Below, in pieces: positions 52,318-61,189 of a DNA stretch of 64,000 nt. The DNA is from Ralstonia sp. RRA (GTDB taxonomy: Bacteria; Pseudomonadota; Gammaproteobacteria; Burkholderiales; Burkholderiaceae). Each line of letters begins with the position of its first letter. The first letter of the stretch is position 1. The notes beneath the pieces were generated by a model that worked only from the letters and a program-made list of their open reading frames with translations, ran no database searches and was not told where the DNA came from. Location of the stretch: the NCBI RefSeq assembly GCF_037023145.1, contig NZ_CP146092.1:806001-870000 (forward strand), written 5' to 3'. A program made the translations under genes and the position numbers.

Positions 52318-53092
52318 GGGTTTCCTCCACCGCGCGGTCGAACAGCATGTTGTGGATTTCGGCTTCGAGGGCCTTGAAGCGCTCGGGGTCATCGTCGCCG
52401 CGTGCGAGGCTCGGCAGTTCTGCGCGGACCTGGCCCGGATGCGGCGAGAGGATCAGGATGCGGCTGCCGCAGCGGATCGCTTCCGGAATCGAGTGCGTGA
52501 CGAACAGCACAGTGAATCGCGTTTCGTCCCACAGTTGCAGCAGCTCGTCCTGCATCTTGCGGCGCGTGAGCGCGTCGAGCGCGGCAAACGGTTCGTCCAT
52601 CAGCAGCACGTCGGGCTCCATTGCCATGCCGCGGGCAATCGCTACACGTTGCTTCATTCCGCCCGACAGCATGTGCGGATGGTGGTCCGCAAACTTGGTG
52701 AGGTTCACCTTGTTGATGTAGTGCAGCGCGCGTTCTTCGGCTTCGCGCGCGCCGAGCTTGCCGGTGGAGAGCAGCGGGAACAGGACGTTCTCCTTCACCG
52801 TCTTCCACGGCAGGAGTTGGTCGAACTCCTGGAACACCATCATGCGATCTGGCCCTGGCTTGGTCACGGGCTGGCCCTTCAGGCGGATCTCGCCTTCGGT
52901 GGGCGTGAGGTAGCCGCCGATGGCCTTGAGCAACGTCGATTTGCCGCAGCCCGATGGGCCGAGCAGGATATAGCGCTCGCCGGGGTAGACCTGGAAGTCG
53001 ACACGATAGGTGGCTGTGACCAGATGCTGGCGTGTCTTGTACTGCAGCGTGACGCCGCGTACGTCCAGCAACGGCGGAGGGTTCGCCTGCAT
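52307..53092 (-). CDS. ABC transporter ATP-binding protein, nitrate/sulfonate/taurine type
   Basis: A 261-residue ATPase with all motifs: Walker A GPSGCGKST (45-53), Q-loop VFQEFDQLLPW, signature LSGGMKQR, Walker B VLLMDEPF and the switch histidine VTHS. It belongs to the TauB/SsuB-type subfamily. AGGAGACA precedes the ATG by about 8 bases. It is first after the GntR gene (53-base gap) and overlaps the permease gene. Confidence 0.93.
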   Translation of the reverse strand: MQANPPPLLDVRGVTLQYKTRQHLVTATYRVDFQVYPGERYILLGPSGCGKSTLLKAIGGYLTPTEGEIRLKGQPVTKPGPDRMMVFQEFDQLLPWKTVKENVLFPLLSTGKLGAREAEERALHYINKVNLTKFADHHPHMLSGGMKQRVAIARGMAMEPDVLLMDEPFAALDALTRRKMQDELLQLWDETRFTVLFVTHSIPEAIRCGSRILILSPHPGQVRAELPSLARGDDDPERFKALEAEIHNMLFDRAVEETHAD

Positions 53093-53145
53093 GGGGGTTG
53101 TCTCCTGTTTGTGTTTTGTAGATATGGGGTGTGGTGTTTGCGGCG

Positions 53146-53868
53146 CTATCGAATATCGACGTGGTACCGGAAGTGCGCCGCTGCGCCGCGCGAGCGCCGC
53201 CACTCCAGCGGCGTGCGGTCGTACCCGCGTGCCACACGTTCGATCACCATCACCGGGTCACCGGCCTGGATGCGCAGCAGGCGCGCATAGGTGGCGTTGA
53301 CGGCCTCGGCGGTGAGGGTTTCTTCGGCGCTGGCGATGATCTGGCCGCAGTGCGATTCGTACAGCGGATAGAGCAGGTCGCCAAAGGCGCCCAGGTCCAG
53401 CGTGGCGAGATCGGCAAAGCGGTCGTGCGGCAGCCAGATTTCTTCGGCCAATAGCGGCGCGCTGTCGAGCAAACGCAGACGCGTGAGGCGGATGACCGGC
53501 GCGCCGGTTTCGATCTGCAGGCCAGCGGCGGGCGCAGAGGGCGCGTCGAGCACGTCTCGCTTGAGGATGCGGCTCTCGGGGATGCGCCGCTCGCCGGTCT
53601 CGCTCTGGAAGCGGAAGAAGCGGAAGAGGGAACTGGCAAAGCTGGCGCGCCGCACAAAGGTGCCGCGCCCCTGGAAACGCTCCAGCAGCCCTTCGGCTAC
53701 CAGCACGTCCACCGCCTTGCGCACGGTGCCTACGGCCACGTTGTACGTTTTGGCGAGTTCCGCTTCGGTGGGAATGGCATCGCCAGGGCGCCAGTGCTGT
53801 TGGGCGATCTGCGCGGCCAGGTCATCGCGCAGTTGCTGGTAGCGGGGCAGACGGAGATCGGCGGGCAT
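53146..53868 (-). CDS. GntR family regulator, HutC/UTRA type
   Basis: A 240-residue regulator: N-terminal winged HTH (about 8-75, RYQQLRDDLAAQIAQQHWRPGDAIPTEAELAKTYNVAVGTVRKAV) and a C-terminal UTRA ligand domain (about 95-235). It is upstream of the ATPase gene on the same strand and likely controls the transporter operon. No strong dyad was found in its own 137-base upstream region. The ligand could be the transported acid. Confidence 0.9.
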   Translation of the reverse strand: MPADLRLPRYQQLRDDLAAQIAQQHWRPGDAIPTEAELAKTYNVAVGTVRKAVDVLVAEGLLERFQGRGTFVRRASFASSLFRFFRFQSETGERRIPESRILKRDVLDAPSAPAAGLQIETGAPVIRLTRLRLLDSAPLLAEEIWLPHDRFADLATLDLGAFGDLLYPLYESHCGQIIASAEETLTAEAVNATYARLLRIQAGDPVMVIERVARGYDRTPLEWRRSRGAAAHFRYHVDIR

Positions 53869-54005
53869 GGTCTGGTGAATGGGTCAACTATTCATCTATA
53901 TGACTCCGCATTGTAGGGAGCTTGGCAGTTGCGGGCATTACAGGAAAACCCGCAACCCATGATGAGAACCGTTGACTTCATTTCCAGGCCGAGGGCCTGG
54001 CTGTG

Positions 54006-54773
54006 TTATTGCCCGAGCGCTTTCGACAGCGTGGTGGCTTCGGCCACCAGCCATTCGGTGAAGGTAGACACGCGGTCTTCTGTCATGCGCACGCCGGGGC
54101 CGAAGATGCAGAGCGAACCCGCGACGCGATCCGCGCCATTGAAGAACGGCGCCGCCAGTGCCACCGCACCTTCGATCAGCTCATTGCGGCTGACCGCATA
54201 GCCGCGCTCACGAATGGCGGCCAGCTCGGTCGGGTCGACGTGGACATCGAGCGCCTCCATCGCAGCGCTGTCCATGTGCGCGAGGATCGCGCGTCCGCTG
54301 GCGCCCATGGCCAGCTTTTCCCGATAGCCCAGACCACGGCGGAAGCTCAGGGGCTGCACGCTTTCGATCTCGGCCACGCACACGCGGTACGCACCTTCCG
54401 GCACGAACAGCGCCACCGTTTCTCCGGTGGCTTCCCACAGGCGGCGCAATGGCGCCTGTGCGATATCGGCAATGCGATGGCTTGAGGCCCAGACATAGGC
54501 CAACCGCGCGACCGAACTCCCCAGCCGGAACCGCTGGGGCTCCCCGGACGACACCAGAAAGCCGTTGTGCTCGAGCGCGTTGAGCAGGCGGTACAGCGTC
54601 GGCCGGCTCAGGTCGACGCGCTTGAGCAGTTCCGCCACCGTCAACGCTTCGTCGCCCGGGCGGAAGGCCAGAAGAATGTCCAGCGCACGGTCCACGGCGC
54701 GCACGCTGTCCTGGTTTTTTTCGGCTTCCATGTGATGTTTTCCCGTCATTTCTGCTTTTTTCATCTTCGCCAT
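54006..54773 (-). CDS. IclR family transcriptional regulator
   Basis: A 255-residue IclR regulator: HTH (about 20-80, RAVDRALDILLAFRPGDEALTVAELLKRVDLSRPTLYRLLNALE) and a GAF-like effector domain. It is divergent from the Rieske oxygenase operon and should control it. Several in-frame ATGs are possible (54773, 54731); 54773 is used without a clear ribosome site. A promoter for the opposite operon, 54791-54818, lies only 18 bases away. Confidence 0.9.
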   Translation of the reverse strand: MAKMKKAEMTGKHHMEAEKNQDSVRAVDRALDILLAFRPGDEALTVAELLKRVDLSRPTLYRLLNALEHNGFLVSSGEPQRFRLGSSVARLAYVWASSHRIADIAQAPLRRLWEATGETVALFVPEGAYRVCVAEIESVQPLSFRRGLGYREKLAMGASGRAILAHMDSAAMEALDVHVDPTELAAIRERGYAVSRNELIEGAVALAAPFFNGADRVAGSLCIFGPGVRMTEDRVSTFTEWLVAEATTLSKALGQ

Positions 54774-54790
54774 TGTATTCAAAGTCGGCC

Positions 54791-54818
54791 TTGACCTTTC
54801 TCAAGTTGTTCGTACAAT
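54791..54818 (+). promoter_or_regulatory. Sigma70 promoter of the Rieske oxygenase operon
   Basis: TTGACC (54791-54796), 16 bases, then TACAAT (54813-54818). Transcription should start near 54825, giving a leader of about 38 bases. AAGGAGG precedes the ATG at 54863 by 12 bases. Confidence 0.7.
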
Positions 54819-54862
54819 GGACTGAAATCTCATCAGACGGACAAATCAAGGAGGATTTGGAG

Positions 54863-56134
54863 ATGGACAAGCAGATGTCGGAAACATTGGTGCGCACGGG
54901 CCCCGGCACGGCGATGGGTGACCTGATGCGCCGGTACTGGGTACCGGCGCTGTTGGTGAGCGAGATTCCAGAGCCGGACTGCCCGCCGGTGCGCGTGCAA
55001 CTGCTGGGCGAGAAGCTGCTGGCGTTTCGCGATACCGAGGGCAAGGCGGCGCTGATCGACGAGTTCTGCTCGCACCGTGGCGTGTCGCTGTATTTCGGCC
55101 GCAATGAAGAGAACGGCATCCGCTGCGCGTATCACGGCCTGAAGTTCGACCGCGACGGCAAGTGCGTGGACGTGCCCTCCGCGCCGGAGGCCTGCAAGCA
55201 CATGGGTATCAAGGCATACCCGACGATCGAGCGCGCTGGCATCGTCTGGGCCTACCTGGGTCCGAAGGACAAGCAGCCTGCGCCGCCCGATGTGGAGTGG
55301 TGCAACCTGCCTGAGAGCCACGTGTACGTCTCCAAGCGGCTGCAGGAGAGCAACTACCTGCAGGCCATGGAGGGCGGCATCGACACCAGCCACGTGTCGT
55401 ACGTGCACCGCTACGAGGTCGACGATGACCCGATGCACCAGGGCACCAAGGCGCTCGACTACATCAAGGCCGACGGCAACGTGATCTTCGAGATCGAGAA
55501 GACGCCCGTGGGCCTCACGCTGTTCGGCCGCCGCAACGGCGAGGCGGACAGCTACTACTACCGCATCACACAGTGGCTGTTCCCCTGGTACACGCTGATC
55601 CCTCCGTTTGGCGAGCATGCGCTGGGCGGCCATGTGTGGGTACCGATTGACGACCACAACTGCTGGGCCTGGAGCATCAACTTCCGCCCCGACCGCCCGC
55701 TCACCGAGCAGGAACTCGCCGATATGAAGGCCGGTAAGGGCATCCACAACGAATACGAAGAAGGCACCTGGCGCACCAAGGCCAACAAGGACAACGACTA
55801 CCTGATCGACCGTCAGGCGCAGAAGGACAAACGCGCCTACAGCGGGGTGTTCGGCTTCGCGGTGCAGGACTCGTCGCTGCAGGAAAGCATGGGCCCGATT
55901 CAGAACCACGAAGCGGAGAAGCTGCTGCCCACCGACCGCGCGATCGTGATGTGCCGCCGCATGCTGTATGAAGCCGCCACGAACATGCAGAGCGATGTGG
56001 AGCCGCCCGCGCTCGACGCCAGCGCCCAGCGCGTGCGCGCTGCCGGCGTGCTGCTGCCCAAGGACCAGAAGCCGCAAGAGTGGGCACGCGTGCACCTGGA
56101 TGACGGCAAAGACCAGCCGGTCTATTCGGTGTAA
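54863..56134 (+). CDS. Rieske non-heme iron oxygenase, large (alpha) subunit, phthalate dioxygenase-like
   Basis: A 423-residue oxygenase alpha subunit. The Rieske [2Fe-2S] ligands are Cys69, His71 (CSHRG), Cys88 and His91 (CAYHG). The mononuclear iron is bound by DTSHVSYVH (Asp174, His177, His182 in the Dx2Hx4H pattern). The length and layout match single-component-type oxygenases such as phthalate 4,5-dioxygenase and phenoxybenzoate dioxygenase, which use a reductase of the FNR-ferredoxin type, encoded two genes downstream. No beta subunit is present, as expected. The substrate is presumably an aromatic acid. Confidence 0.92.
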   Translation: MDKQMSETLVRTGPGTAMGDLMRRYWVPALLVSEIPEPDCPPVRVQLLGEKLLAFRDTEGKAALIDEFCSHRGVSLYFGRNEENGIRCAYHGLKFDRDGKCVDVPSAPEACKHMGIKAYPTIERAGIVWAYLGPKDKQPAPPDVEWCNLPESHVYVSKRLQESNYLQAMEGGIDTSHVSYVHRYEVDDDPMHQGTKALDYIKADGNVIFEIEKTPVGLTLFGRRNGEADSYYYRITQWLFPWYTLIPPFGEHALGGHVWVPIDDHNCWAWSINFRPDRPLTEQELADMKAGKGIHNEYEEGTWRTKANKDNDYLIDRQAQKDKRAYSGVFGFAVQDSSLQESMGPIQNHEAEKLLPTDRAIVMCRRMLYEAATNMQSDVEPPALDASAQRVRAAGVLLPKDQKPQEWARVHLDDGKDQPVYSV

Positions 56135-56144
56135 GGCGGTGACG

Positions 56145-56927
56145 ATGGAACAACGACAACGGCTCCAGGGCAAACGCGCCCTGATCACGGGCGGCGGAGG
56201 CGGCATCGGGGCTGCCACGGCGCGCCTGTTCTGCGCCGCGGGCGCGTCGGTCATGCTGGTTGACGCGAGCGCCGAAGCGCTGGAACGCACCGCTGCGGAC
56301 ATTGCTGCGCAGATTCCCGATGCTCAGGTGCAAACGCTGGCGGCCAACGTGAGCGACCCGGAACAGGCTGAGCGCGCCGTGCGGCTGGTGGCGGACAGGT
56401 TTGACGGCATGGACGTGCTGGTGAACAACGCGGCCATGCGCAACTACTCGGCACTGGCGGACGTCACGCCGGAAGAGTGGCACGCCATGATTGATGTGAA
56501 CCTCGTCGGCACCTCGAATTACTGCAAGGCGGCGCTGCCGCTGCTGCGGGCTTCCAAGCAGGGCAGCATCGTCAACGTCTCGTCGTGCTACGCCGTGACG
56601 GGCCGCAAGGGCATGGGCCTGTATGACGCCACCAAGGCCGGCATGCTGGCCATGACGCGCACGCTCGCCTTTGAGGAGGCGGCGCATGGGGTGCGGGCCA
56701 ACGCAATCTGTCCTGGTTCAACGCTGACCGATTTCCATATCGGCCGCGCGCAGGCTGCCGGCAAGAGCGTCGACGTGCTCAAGACGCAGCGCCAGGACAC
56801 CTCGCTGCTGGGGCGCTGGGCATCGCCTGACGAAGTCGCCTGGCCGATCCTGTGGCTGGCCAGCGACGAGGCTTCGTTTATCACCGGCACCACGCTGATG
56901 GTCGACGGTGGCTTGCACGTGATGTAG
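56145..56927 (+). CDS. SDR family dehydrogenase, probable dihydrodiol dehydrogenase
   Basis: A 260-residue classical SDR: TGGGGGIG (about 15-22) for NAD(P), NNAA, catalytic Ser in NVSS and YDATK (YxxxK). It lies between oxygenase and reductase genes of the same operon (10 bases after and before), the place where a cis-dihydrodiol dehydrogenase is often found. That role is inferred from position; another alcohol dehydrogenation is possible. Confidence 0.85.
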   Translation: MEQRQRLQGKRALITGGGGGIGAATARLFCAAGASVMLVDASAEALERTAADIAAQIPDAQVQTLAANVSDPEQAERAVRLVADRFDGMDVLVNNAAMRNYSALADVTPEEWHAMIDVNLVGTSNYCKAALPLLRASKQGSIVNVSSCYAVTGRKGMGLYDATKAGMLAMTRTLAFEEAAHGVRANAICPGSTLTDFHIGRAQAAGKSVDVLKTQRQDTSLLGRWASPDEVAWPILWLASDEASFITGTTLMVDGGLHVM

Positions 56928-56936
56928 GAGGACGCG

Positions 56937-57896
56937 ATGAACGCATCCCAACTCACCGTGCGTGTCGTGCGCAAGCAGGTGGAAGCGGAAGGCATCTGCA
57001 GCTTTGAACTGGCTGATCCGAGTGGTGCGCTGCTGCCGGTGTTCTCCGCCGGATCGCATATCGATGTGCACATTCCGGGCGGTTTGACGCGGCAGTACTC
57101 GCTGTGCAACCACCCGGACGAACGGCATCGGTATGTGATTGCCGTGTTGAACGACGCTCAGTCGCGCGGCGGCTCGCGCGCCATGCACGAGGCCGTGGAA
57201 GAGGGCAGCACGCTGCAGATCAGCGCGCCGCGCAACCACTTTCCGATCCAGCCGGACGTGCCGCGGCACCTGCTGCTGGCCGGCGGCATTGGCATTACGC
57301 CGATGCTGTGCATGGCGCAATACCTGGCGAGCGAGGGGCACGCGTTTGCCATGCACTACTGCGCCCGCTCGCGGGAACGCGCTGCCTTTATCGAGCAGCT
57401 TCGCGGCGCGTCCTATGCTGATCGGGTGGCACTCCATTTTGACGATGAGGACGCGGCGCAAAAGCTCGACATCCAGGCCCTGCTGGCGGAGGCCGGCGCA
57501 GATGTGCACTTGTATGTATGTGGCCCCAAGGGCTTCATGGATGCTGTGCTGGAGACAGCACGCCGGCTGGGCTGGTCAGAGGATCGCTTGCACTACGAAT
57601 TCTTTGCCGCCAGCGTCGAGGCCACCGGCGATGCGTTTGAAGTGAAGCTCGCCAGCTCAGGCAAGACCGTTGCCGTGCCAGCGGAGCAGACCGTGGCGGA
57701 AGCACTTGCCGCGGCTGGCATTGAGGTGCCGGTCTCCTGCGGACAAGGCATCTGCGGGACGTGCCTGGTGCGCGTGCTCGAAGGGGAGCCCGATCACCGT
57801 GATCTGTACCTCTCCCCAGAAGAGCAGGCCAGGAACGACCAGTTCACGCCGTGCTGCTCGCGCGCCAGATCGCGCACGCTGGTCCTCGACCTTTGA
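56937..57896 (+). CDS. Phthalate dioxygenase reductase-like oxidoreductase (PDR/VanB family)
   Basis: A 319-residue reductase with FMN/NAD-binding FNR domains first (HIPGGLTRQYSLCNHPDE about 50-70, LAGGIGITPM, CGPKGFMDAV) and a C-terminal plant-type [2Fe-2S] domain with Cys268, Cys273, Cys276 and Cys306 (CGQGICGTC ... CC). It passes electrons from NADH to the Rieske oxygenase two genes upstream. GGAGG precedes ATG 56937. The gene order oxygenase, SDR, reductase is slightly unusual in that the SDR separates the two redox partners. Confidence 0.92.
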   Translation: MNASQLTVRVVRKQVEAEGICSFELADPSGALLPVFSAGSHIDVHIPGGLTRQYSLCNHPDERHRYVIAVLNDAQSRGGSRAMHEAVEEGSTLQISAPRNHFPIQPDVPRHLLLAGGIGITPMLCMAQYLASEGHAFAMHYCARSRERAAFIEQLRGASYADRVALHFDDEDAAQKLDIQALLAEAGADVHLYVCGPKGFMDAVLETARRLGWSEDRLHYEFFAASVEATGDAFEVKLASSGKTVAVPAEQTVAEALAAAGIEVPVSCGQGICGTCLVRVLEGEPDHRDLYLSPEEQARNDQFTPCCSRARSRTLVLDL

Positions 57897-58006
57897 AGAG
57901 CGGACATCGAGCCGCCAACCAACAAACGACGCCCCGGACCGCCGGTACCGGGACACCACTGACACACGCGGAGCGCCCCACACAAACGCCCGCGATGGAG
58001 GAGACC

Positions 58007-59254
58007 ATGAAAACAAGCCTCTCGATGACGGAGGAGGCGGTGCAGGCGACGCAGGCGGCGCCGCCCGCACAGGCAGAAACATCACGTTACCGCTGGGTGG
58101 TACTGGCGGTTGTCTGGGCCGCATTCCTGCTGAGCTACGTGGATCGCGTGGCGTGGAGCAGCGTTGCCGCGCCGGTCGGTCACTCGCTCGGGCTGGCCGT
58201 ATCGATGCTGGGCGCGTTCGTCACGGCGTTCTACATCGGCTACGTGCTGGCCAATATCGCGGGCGGCATCCTGACCGATGTGCTCGGCGGTCGCACCACG
58301 CTCACCGTGGCGCTGGTGCCGCTGGGCGTGCTCACGTTCTGCTTTGGCTTTGCGCATACCTTGTGGTCGGGCATTGCCATCCAGTTTGCGATGGGCTTGG
58401 CGGCGGGGGCGGACTATTCCGCCGGCATGAAGATCATCGCGGCATGGTTCCGAAAGGACCGCGGCCGCGCCATGGGGCTTTACACCACCGCCACGTCGCT
58501 GGCCGTGGTGCTGACTAACGCCACGGTGCCCACGATCTCGCAGTGGTATGGCTGGCAGAACGCCTTCCGCCTGCTGGGGGGGATCACGCTGGCGTGCGCA
58601 GTCGTTGCCTGGTTTGTCCTGCGCGATGCGCCCGAAGGCGAGCCGCCGCTCGCGCGCATCAAGGGTGCGGACATCCTCGCGCTGCTCAAGAACCGCAACC
58701 TCATCCTGCTGGCCATTGCCGGTTGCGGCGGCTTGTGGGCCACCGTGGGTTTCGGCGCGTGGGGTAATGCACTGATGACCAAGCAGTACGGGATCTCTCC
58801 GGTGACGGCCGGGTCGATTGCCGCCACCTTTGGCATCGGGGCCGTCTGCGCCAAGCCGTTGCTAGGCTGGCTCTCCGACCTGCATGGCCATGCACGCAAG
58901 CGGATCTCGATCCTGTGCCTGGCCGCCTTTGCCGTCATGCTGATGGTCTTCGGGCAGAGCTCCACGGTGACCCAGTTCTACCTGATCGCGCCGCTGCTGG
59001 GTGCCGTGGGGTTCGGCTATACGCCCGTGCTCATGGCGCAGGTGAGCGACGCATGCGGGCGCAATTCCGCCGGTGCTGGTGCGGGGCTGACCAATGCGAT
59101 CTGGCAGTCGGGCAGCGCCATGTCACCGCTCGCGGTGGGCTACCTCTACGGACAGACGCATTCCTTCGCGGTGGCGCTACTGACGCTGGCCGTCGGGCCG
59201 GTGGTGGCTGTGGCGGCGCTCATGCTGCTGCCGTCGGGCCGATCGCAAAAGTAG
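58007..59254 (+). CDS. MFS transporter
   Basis: A 415-residue, 12-helix major facilitator. AFLLSYVDRVAWSSVAAPVG in helix 1-2 and IIAAWFRKDRGRAMGLYTTATSLA in the 4-5 region fit the anion:cation symporter or oxalate/formate-type organic acid carriers. It follows the oxygenase operon by 110 bases and probably imports its substrate. The ATG at 57995 is part of ATGGAGGAGACC; the real start 58007 lies five bases after GGAGG, the same leader as the MFS gene at 14877. Confidence 0.88.
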   Translation: MKTSLSMTEEAVQATQAAPPAQAETSRYRWVVLAVVWAAFLLSYVDRVAWSSVAAPVGHSLGLAVSMLGAFVTAFYIGYVLANIAGGILTDVLGGRTTLTVALVPLGVLTFCFGFAHTLWSGIAIQFAMGLAAGADYSAGMKIIAAWFRKDRGRAMGLYTTATSLAVVLTNATVPTISQWYGWQNAFRLLGGITLACAVVAWFVLRDAPEGEPPLARIKGADILALLKNRNLILLAIAGCGGLWATVGFGAWGNALMTKQYGISPVTAGSIAATFGIGAVCAKPLLGWLSDLHGHARKRISILCLAAFAVMLMVFGQSSTVTQFYLIAPLLGAVGFGYTPVLMAQVSDACGRNSAGAGAGLTNAIWQSGSAMSPLAVGYLYGQTHSFAVALLTLAVGPVVAVAALMLLPSGRSQK

Positions 59255-59295
59255 GGTGCTCCCGCTATGCCAAGGTCTGCTGCCGCGCTGGCCCG

Positions 59296-60060
59296 TCAGA
59301 CCGTCATGCCGCCATCCACGACGATGCACTCGCCGTTGGTGTAGCTCGCTGCATCGGACACCAGATAGAGCACCGTGCCGGCCATCTCGCGCGGCTCTGC
59401 GTGGCGGCGCAGCGGGATCTGGCTGATCCAGCGGTCGTACGTCGCCTTGTCTTCAAACAACGCACCGGCAAACTTCGTTTTGGTCAGGCCCGGCAGCAAG
59501 GCATTGACGCGAATGCCGAACGGCCCGCATTCCATGGCGAACGCGCGCGTCATGTGGGCAACCGCTGCCTTGGTGATGGAGTAGATGCCTTGCTTGTCGC
59601 CCGGGTGCAGCGCATTGACCGAAGCGGTATTGACGATTGCACCACCGCCTTGCGCCTTCATCATCTTGCCGGCTTCGACCGACATGAAGAAGTAGCCGCG
59701 GATGTTCACTTCCACCGTCTTCTCATACGCGCCGAGATCGGTGTCGAGGATGTGCCCGAAATGCGGATTGGCGGCCGCGTTGTTGATGAGGATGTCGAGC
59801 CGGCCATGCGTGCGGCGGATGGTGTCGAACGTGGCGGTGATGTCTTCCATGCGGCCGACGTGGCAGGCGAGTGCTTCGGCCTTGCCGCCGGCTGCGCGAA
59901 TGCGCTCTGCCACGGTTTCGCAATCGGCCAGCTTGCGGCTGGACACGATGACGTGCGCACCCTGCTGGGCGAGCAGTTTGGCGATCTCCTCGCCAATGCC
60001 GCGGCTGGCGCCGGTCACCAGGGCGATCTTGCCGGTCAGGTCGAACAGGTTGGTGCTCAT
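59296..60060 (-). CDS. SDR family oxidoreductase
   Basis: A 254-residue SDR: TGASRGIG (about 15-22), NNAA, Ser in TASV and YSITK (YxxxK). It ends CIVVDGGMTV. GGAGGAG before ATG 60060 rules out the TTG at 60075. It belongs to a minus-strand set with a phosphotransferase and a histidine phosphatase, a trio often seen near acyl-CoA metabolism genes. Substrate unknown; beta-hydroxyacyl-CoA-type reactions are possible. Confidence 0.88.
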   Translation of the reverse strand: MSTNLFDLTGKIALVTGASRGIGEEIAKLLAQQGAHVIVSSRKLADCETVAERIRAAGGKAEALACHVGRMEDITATFDTIRRTHGRLDILINNAAANPHFGHILDTDLGAYEKTVEVNIRGYFFMSVEAGKMMKAQGGGAIVNTASVNALHPGDKQGIYSITKAAVAHMTRAFAMECGPFGIRVNALLPGLTKTKFAGALFEDKATYDRWISQIPLRRHAEPREMAGTVLYLVSDAASYTNGECIVVDGGMTV

Positions 60061-60135
60061 GTTGTGCTCCTCCAATGGTTGGAATGTCGTTGACCGCGGT
60101 GGTGGCCTCGTCGGGCCACCTGACTCGCGGACGTA

Positions 60136-61170
60136 TCAGTGTTGGGTGTCGATCAGGCGTACCGCGGCTTCAGCCAGTGGGCCGGTCATGTCACCGGCCT
60201 TGCTGGCCTGCGCGCTCGACGCGTTGCCGTTGAGCGCGCGCCGTTTGACCCCCTGCGCAATGGACGCGAGGCGGAAGAAGCTGAACGCCAGATAGAAGTG
60301 CCAGTTCTCGATGGGCGGCAGGCCGCGCAGCTCGCAATAGCGCGCGACCATCTCCGCTTCTTGCGGAATCCCCAAGGCATCGCGGTCCTGTCCGGCAAGG
60401 CCTGGGATGTGCGAGCTCGACGAAGGCAACCGCAGGCACATGCAGAAGTACGCCAGGTCCGCCAGCGGATTGCCGAGGGTCGACAGCTCCCAGTCGAGCA
60501 CGGCCTTCACACGGGTGCTGTCCGGCTCGAACATCATGTTGTCGAGGCGGAAGTCGCCGTGCACGAGGGCCGGTTTGCCGTCATCTGCCGGGCAGGCCGA
60601 AGGCAGCCACTCGATGAGCCGCTCCATCGCATCAATCCGCTCGGTTTCCGCCAGGCGGTACTGCTTGGTCCAGATGCCGATCTGGCGCTCGAAGTAGTTG
60701 CCAGGTTTGCCGTAGTCGGCCAGCCCCACCGCCTCCACGTCAATGTCGTGCAGTGCGGCCATCGTGTGCAGCATGGCGTCGTAGGCGGCGGTCCGGTCCG
60801 TTTGCGATAGCTCAGGCAGCGCGGGGTTCCAGAAGATGCGCCCGTCTTCGAAGCTCATCACATAGAACAGGCTGCCGATCACGGCGCGGTCTTCGCACAG
60901 GTGATATGGGCGCGCCACCGGCACCGCCGTGCCCGACAGCGCGGTCAGGATGCGGAATTCGCGATCGACTGCGTGGGCGGATTTCAGCAGCTCGCCAGGT
61001 GGCTGCCGACGCAACACATAGCGGGCTGTTGGCGTGCGCAGGAGGAAGGTCGGATTCGATTGGCCGCCGGAAAACTTCTCCGCAGTGACAGGGCCTTCAA
61101 AGCCGGGAACATGGTCTTGCAGATACCGCGCCAGTGCGGCGATATCGAGTTGTTGCGGGTCGTTCGTCAT
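60136..61170 (-). CDS. APH family phosphotransferase (ACAD10/11-like)
   Basis: A 344-residue kinase-fold protein. SGGQSNPTFLL is the glycine loop, LVHGDFRLDNMMF the catalytic loop with Asp and Asn, and VLDWELSTLGNPLADLAYF the metal-binding DxD/E segment. It matches the phosphotransferase family fused to or neighbouring acyl-CoA dehydrogenases (ACAD10/11), thought to phosphorylate hydroxyacyl-CoA compounds in catabolism, rather than antibiotic kinases. It starts 19 bases after the histidine phosphatase stop. Role by family analogy. Confidence 0.85.
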   Translation of the reverse strand: MTNDPQQLDIAALARYLQDHVPGFEGPVTAEKFSGGQSNPTFLLRTPTARYVLRRQPPGELLKSAHAVDREFRILTALSGTAVPVARPYHLCEDRAVIGSLFYVMSFEDGRIFWNPALPELSQTDRTAAYDAMLHTMAALHDIDVEAVGLADYGKPGNYFERQIGIWTKQYRLAETERIDAMERLIEWLPSACPADDGKPALVHGDFRLDNMMFEPDSTRVKAVLDWELSTLGNPLADLAYFCMCLRLPSSSSHIPGLAGQDRDALGIPQEAEMVARYCELRGLPPIENWHFYLAFSFFRLASIAQGVKRRALNGNASSAQASKAGDMTGPLAEAAVRLIDTQH

Positions 61171-61189
61171 GGTGAAACGCGTGGAGCGC

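Noticed and set aside
54833..56302. 489-codon minus-strand frame across the Rieske oxygenase gene
   Set aside because: Antisense shadow; no recognisable domain, while the plus strand has intact Rieske and iron-binding motifs.
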